From Lingula anatina (Eukaryota; Brachiopoda; Lingulata; Lingulida; Lingulidae): 64,000 nt of DNA. Positions 60,019-64,000 of the stretch are shown piece after piece. The translations under genes were made by a program, and so were the position numbers. How positions within the stretch are numbered: the first letter of the stretch is position 1; the number at the start of each line of letters is the position of its first letter. The notes under the pieces were generated by a model. The model had not been told where the DNA came from and did not search any database. It worked only from the letters and a program-made list of their open reading frames with translations. The DNA is taken from NCBI RefSeq assembly GCF_001039355.2, contig NW_019774959.1, positions 339,498 through 403,497 of the forward strand, written 5' to 3'.

Positions 60019-60600
60019 CTACAGGTAATTTATTCCACTCAAGGGTGCCGCGTACTGGAATGATTTTTCGCCAAAAGATTTTAGTCTTGCGTTCTGTGGT
60101 TTTAGTAATAATTGATCTTTAGATCTTAAGGTACGGTTTGGTGTGTAATGAGATACAAGTTCACAAATAAAATCTGGTGCAAGTCCATAAAAAGCCGCAT
60201 GAGTTAAAAGTTTGAATAAGATCCAGAAGTTTACAGGTAGCCAGTGAAGTTGTTTTAATGTCGGTGTCATGTGATTCTCCTTAAAAGTTCAGGTAAGAAG
60301 ACGGGCTGATATATTTTGAATGCGTTGGACTTTCTTTGTCCTTTCTACGCCGCATCCATAAAGCAAGGAGTTACAGTGATCAAGCCTTGATGTTACTTGG
60401 GCATGAATGACCGTGGCAGTGGCAGAATCTGTTAAATTATTTTGTAGGGAACTGATGTTTGTTATGTGATACAAACAAGATTTTTTCACGTTGGCTATCT
60501 GCTTGTCCATGTTTAAAGTAGTATCAAAATACACCCCCAGGTTTTTTGCATGAGGAGAAACCCCAACTATTGCAGATCCAATATATTTGTTAAATGCTCA
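60019..60600 (-). pseudogene. C-terminal remnant of a CR1/L2-like non-LTR retrotransposon
   Basis: Two - strand fragments, 60289-60534 and 60019-60270, separated by a frame change. They show the order YFDTTLNMDKQI, VTSRLDHCNSLLYG, VQRIQNISARLLT, TPTLKQLHWLPV, HYTPNRTLRSKDQLLL, which is typical of the thumb and C-terminal part of CR1/L2-type reverse transcriptases. The polymerase core is not present next to it. It is a different family from the element at 57-58.5 kb. Confidence 0.85.
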
Positions 60601-61089
60601 AATATGTCACTGCGCTTTATGCTGAGTCTTCAAGCATTTTCTGCAGAATCTATTTCTGTTTCTTTCACAATCTGTAATAACCAGTTAGTTTGGTTATTCA
60701 GGTTCTTTGATTCACTTTTCACCAGTAAGACAACTGAGACAGGCAGGTATAGTTTTCTGCTACATGATTTATTCAATCCACTGTACAACTCGGGGTCTCC
60801 CCTATATGTCTCCATATCTCTCAGGCTAGCTCTCTGTGACTCCCTCAGGTCACTGCTTTTCTTATTGTTCTTAATTTACATTTTAAATAAAACTTCCAAA
60901 ACTGACATGCAACGTGCCATGCCTTATTACATTAAAACTTAATTGTAGATACAAATAACATTAAAAAATATGCAAATGACATATATGGTAATCTAGCTAT
61001 CAGTACTATTAATTGTTCAGCACATGCAAGTTGTCACGCTTAGATACATCTGAATAAATAAATCAATTAAACAAATATGTAAATCACAT
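60601..61089. other. No gene recognised between repeat remnants
   Basis: Short open frames on both strands have no familiar motif. The region probably consists of decayed repeat sequence. Confidence 0.4.
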
Positions 61090-61552
61090 TTATGCAAATT
61101 TAGACTGAGTACTAATTAACGATTCACTACAAATCTTTGCAAACTGAATGTGCCGGTCTGTCATACCTGTTGCATAATCCTCTGGCATCTTTCCTAGTTT
61201 AAGCACTTTTATCATATCACAGTCCAAGCATGCTTCCACTGCTTCATCATGGCAACTCCATGCTCTCCCAATCATCCTCCTCCATCCTTGACGTAGAGTC
61301 GCTACATTCACCATCACCATCGCTCCCAGCCGCTGTACTACTCCCTTCCATTGCGTCGTCTGTGCTGACATGGGGGAAACGTATTCTGCTGTGGTTTGCC
61401 TCATTGCTCGTGTGCACAGATATGTCACAGGTGAAACATGTTAATGATAAATTTGATGGGAAGCCTTTTATTTTACTTTTTATGCAAAATAGACATGAAA
61501 GAGGACATTTATACAAACATTTTGGTTGTACAAAATGTACTTTCATGCCCAT
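61090..61552 (-). pseudogene. Broken copy of the B-box-like gene at 63354-64000
   Basis: About 130 bp at 61228-61360 match 63870-64000 closely on the - strand, covering GSD.DGEC.DSTSRMEED and EAVEACLDC. Between these two blocks a deletion changes the frame, so the acidic leader (61247-61552) ends in a stop at ELP while EAVEACLDCD lies in a second frame that stops at 61090. The zinc ligands after CLDC are lost. The leader preserves upstream sequence (CFTCDISVHTSNEANH) that the right-hand copy would have beyond the window. Confidence 0.7.
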
Positions 61553-61649
61553 TAGAGGGGGTTGGGTTAAGCCACCCTTATGTGTAGAGGTCTATTTCAG
61601 CATGCATGAGTCTCTATATAAAGTAGGAGCCACCTCAATGTACATCTGC

Positions 61650-61675
61650 TTTTTTTTTTTTTTTTTTTTTTTTTT
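61650..61675. repeat. Poly-T tract
   Basis: Uninterrupted T run of about 25 bases; a poly-A tail of a - strand insert is possible but no boundary was found. Confidence 0.7.
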
Positions 61676-62680
61676 GATGATAGCATGCATTACATATATG
61701 GAAATGACTTTTTTGTTTGTAATTAAAAATGTTTTACTGACTCTAACCCCTATTTTCCTTTCAAAGACCTACATTTTATTTTGGGTTGTTCTTTTTGTAC
61801 AAAAGTTTCACTGTATCTGCCTAGCCATCCATGGCAGGAATAAACATGGCTGCCTGCTAGCATATGGACTGAAAATGTCCCTATTTAGTTCGAGTACATA
61901 TTGAGCCCAACCCTCAGACAAGCTGATTTTCACATATATCTCACCTTATATTCATGTCTTTTCAACTGTGAACAATTAGCTTGTCTGAGGAAGGGGCTCA
62001 TATAAAAAATGAACATCTTTTATCCTCAAGTCACTGTAAGATTCTTCTTTCAATTAGCACTACATGTATAAATAAAGCAATCAAAATATTGATAACAAAC
62101 AATGATTGGCCATATATTGCCTTAATTTTTTACATGGGCACCTTATGTACCCAATTACAATATTTCACAGTTGTCACCTTACTGTAAATAAAGATATGTA
62201 GCATTGCAATTCAGACCCCCCCTAAAACGCACATTTTCACGAATATTTGACAAGGTCATTTTGACATTAATTTTTTATATTTCAAATTCAATAAAAATAT
62301 TTTTTTTAAGTGGATCATGAAAGTGTAAGACCCCAACTTTAATTTGGCATCAATTTTTTTCCATTCATTCACAATTTATTTTTCATGTACAAAAGTGGGC
62401 TCTTTTCCCCCCTTATTTGCACTCATCCTTTTCATCTTTCATCACAGTGAACAGTGCAGGGGTCAAACTTTGACTGCTTGAAGCCTAGGCTCTCCAACTC
62501 GTCCCTCACACATAAAAAATTGCCTTGCACCATCTTTGAGCCTGTACAACCCATGTTTTAACTTCCATATCAGTCCCTCGGGTGTATTGCTCTCTGCTGG
62601 TGGTTTCTCATATACTTCTCGCTCCGAGTTTTTTCCCTAGAGAAATGGGGATATATATACTTTTTATTTATTTTTTTAAT
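61676..62680. other. AT-rich, no gene recognised
   Basis: Short open frames only, without recognisable motifs. It lies between the broken and the apparently intact B-box-like copies. Confidence 0.4.
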
Positions 62681-62960
62681 GAAATTTATTTAAGTCAGAG
62701 AAGCCTGGTCATTTTTGGCCCTGTTGCATTCTAAAGCCGCTCTCACCTCACTGGGGAGGATACAGCCCGGCTGCCATATTAGGCGTTCTGAGCTAACAAA
62801 CGTATCATTTCACCACTGCCAGACCAGGCCCCTGATTCAACCCCTTAGTGCTGAGTGCTAAGCGGGGAGACAGCAGGTACCGTTTATAAAGGACTGATAT
62901 GTCCCCGGACGGGTTTGAACCTCTGATTGAATGTACACTTTACATGGTTCCTTCTAAAGC
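62650..62960 (-). mobile_element. Possible SINE-like element
   Basis: On the - strand a segment with unusually high G+C starts with AGAGGTTCAAACCCG, similar to the internal B box of tRNA-type promoters. It ends in AAATAAATTTCATT followed by an A-rich tail of TAAATA units. A matching A box was not found, and only one copy is in the window, so the class is tentative. Confidence 0.35.
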
Positions 62961-63353
62961 GGGCAATTCTGCTTTCATGACATTTAGTAAATTTGGACTT
63001 TTACCAAATACTAATTGGTAACTGCTGAAACCATTCCACATCTAAAGGGAATAACGTGCCATCTTTGCCCATTAAAGGAGTGTTACAATATCAACATCCT
63101 TATTTTCTGATATATCTTATGCCAAGTGAGAGGTACTGAGATCGTTGCTCAGGTCCTCCACCAGTTACCAGCGAGCGATGTCGGTGTCAGAAACAACAGA
63201 TTCATGTTTATCTCTTTTACTTTACATTGAGAAACTGGAAGATAACTTTCACACACTCCTAATGAATTCATTCAAATAAGTGTGATTAAACACTTCCACA
63301 GTTCTCAGTTTTGCTTTCAAATGAACCTTATCATAACATTATCACTGTTATGG

Positions 63354-64000
63354 TCATTTGTGTGACTTTGCATTGGTTCGACTGGTTTTTTTTCTCTGTG
63401 TATCTGTGGTGCAGGTCTGTTCCATAGCGAACTGTGGTGTTCTTTCGTTGGTGTTGTTTTCCAGGTTGGTTTCATTGTCCTGCTGCATGGAAATGTCTTC
63501 ATGTTCCACAGTTGGTACACTGTCCTGGTAGTGCAGCATTATGACTGTGTAGGGCCTACCATTGTCTTCCGGGTATTTTACTTTCTGTTTGTAACAGTAA
63601 TTACCCAGCAAACTATCCCAGAAATTTTCAAAGACGACATGCGTTGCTTTTCCCTCACATAGATTTAATTTATCACTTGGATTTTCACACACATAAAATT
63701 TGTCATAAGGAACATCAAATGTCTCTGTCAGAATTTCTACATCCTTCTGTCCATGTTTCAATGGTTTAAATCGTTCTACGGGTATCCTACAGTGAGTTGC
63801 TATAAGCTTTTTATTGTGTCTTTTTATATCACAGTTTGCACACAATGCGTGACAACAACCCATATAACAGTCCAAGCATGCTTCCACTGCTTCATCAGGG
63901 CACCACACACATTTGCCGTAGCTCTCCCCACCATCCTCCTCCATCCTTGACGTAGAGTCGCCACATTCACCATCAGAATCGCTCCCAGCCGCTGTACTAC
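63354..64000 (-). CDS. B-box-like zinc-finger protein, unknown family, 5' end beyond window
   Basis: A single open frame enters from the right edge and stops at 63354. At least 196 residues follow the first Met in the window (codon at 63942-63944), but the acidic leader GSDSDGECGDSTSR continues in frame upstream of it, so the real start is probably outside. Soon after that Met come CVWC, CLDC, CCHALCANC and HNKKLIATHC. Their spacing suits a zinc-binding B-box-type module. Next is an unrecognised region (FDVPYDKFYVCENPSDKLN, HVVFENFWDSLLGNYCYKQK) and a polar, probably disordered tail rich in Asn, Thr and Lys. No RING or coiled coil is visible. It may be a TRIM-like protein or the product of a mobile or multicopy gene, since a broken relative lies at 61.1-61.5 kb. 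Confidence 0.65.
   Translation of the reverse strand, partial: STAAGSDSDGECGDSTSRMEEDGGESYGKCVWCPDEAVEACLDCYMGCCHALCANCDIKRHNKKLIATHCRIPVERFKPLKHGQKDVEILTETFDVPYDKFYVCENPSDKLNLCEGKATHVVFENFWDSLLGNYCYKQKVKYPEDNGRPYTVIMLHYQDSVPTVEHEDISMQQDNETNLENNTNERTPQFAMEQTCTTDTQRKKTSRTNAKSHK

Noticed and set aside
61230-61904. 224-codon + strand frame
   Set aside because: It begins antisense to the broken B-box-like copy and then runs through a poly-T tract coding for Phe only; no protein motif is visible.

Overview
The window is nuclear DNA of an animal, most likely a marine invertebrate. It is AT-rich, its genes are cut by many spliceosomal introns with GT/AG borders, and it is crowded with small inverted-repeat transposons, microsatellites and non-LTR retrotransposon remnants. 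I cannot fix the phylum. Dispersed sequences such as the one at 35.7 kb look like repeats common in marine invertebrates, but that is an impression only.

Five conserved genes were rebuilt by joining exons whose reading phases agree. (1) + strand, 2.85-13.02 kb: adenylyl cyclase-associated protein (CAP), missing its first exon(s). (2) - strand, 16.17-32.91 kb: a complete frame of 1423 codons. It starts like glutamate-rich protein 3 (ERICH3), including its DUF4590 region, continues through acidic and Lys/Ser/Asp repeat exons, and ends in leucine-rich repeats. (3) + strand, 33.32-38.40 kb: a complete very-long-chain 3-hydroxyacyl-CoA dehydratase (HACD). (4) - strand, 40.67-46.24 kb: FAF2/UBXD8, lacking only the first short exon. 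(5) + strand, 50.78-55.12 kb: kynureninase (KYNU), first nine coding exons only. Strands alternate, so CAP and ERICH3 converge, ERICH3 and HACD share a 412-bp divergent promoter region, HACD and FAF2 converge, and FAF2 and KYNU diverge. The genes do not form a pathway. They are housekeeping genes for actin turnover, fatty-acid elongation, ER-associated degradation and tryptophan catabolism, plus a probable cilium-linked gene.

The first 2.78 kb is a near-identical copy of 7.2-10.2 kb carrying three CAP exons. It ends at a single N beside a poly-T run, and a splice from it into the next exon would break the frame. It is probably the other haplotype placed in tandem by the assembler.

From 33.8 to 52.8 kb there are at least eight short inverted-repeat elements, several flanked by TTA, some nested or back to back. 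From 55 kb onward the sequence is repeat-rich: a tandem array with a unit of about 147 bp, a broken non-LTR reverse transcriptase beside or inside it, a second CR1/L2-like remnant, and two copies of an unrecognised gene with a B-box-like zinc-binding motif, one broken and one running off the right edge.

The main points of interest are the ERICH3-LRR architecture, the CAP duplication block, the 82-bp repeat that multiplies a splice donor, and the nested mobile elements.
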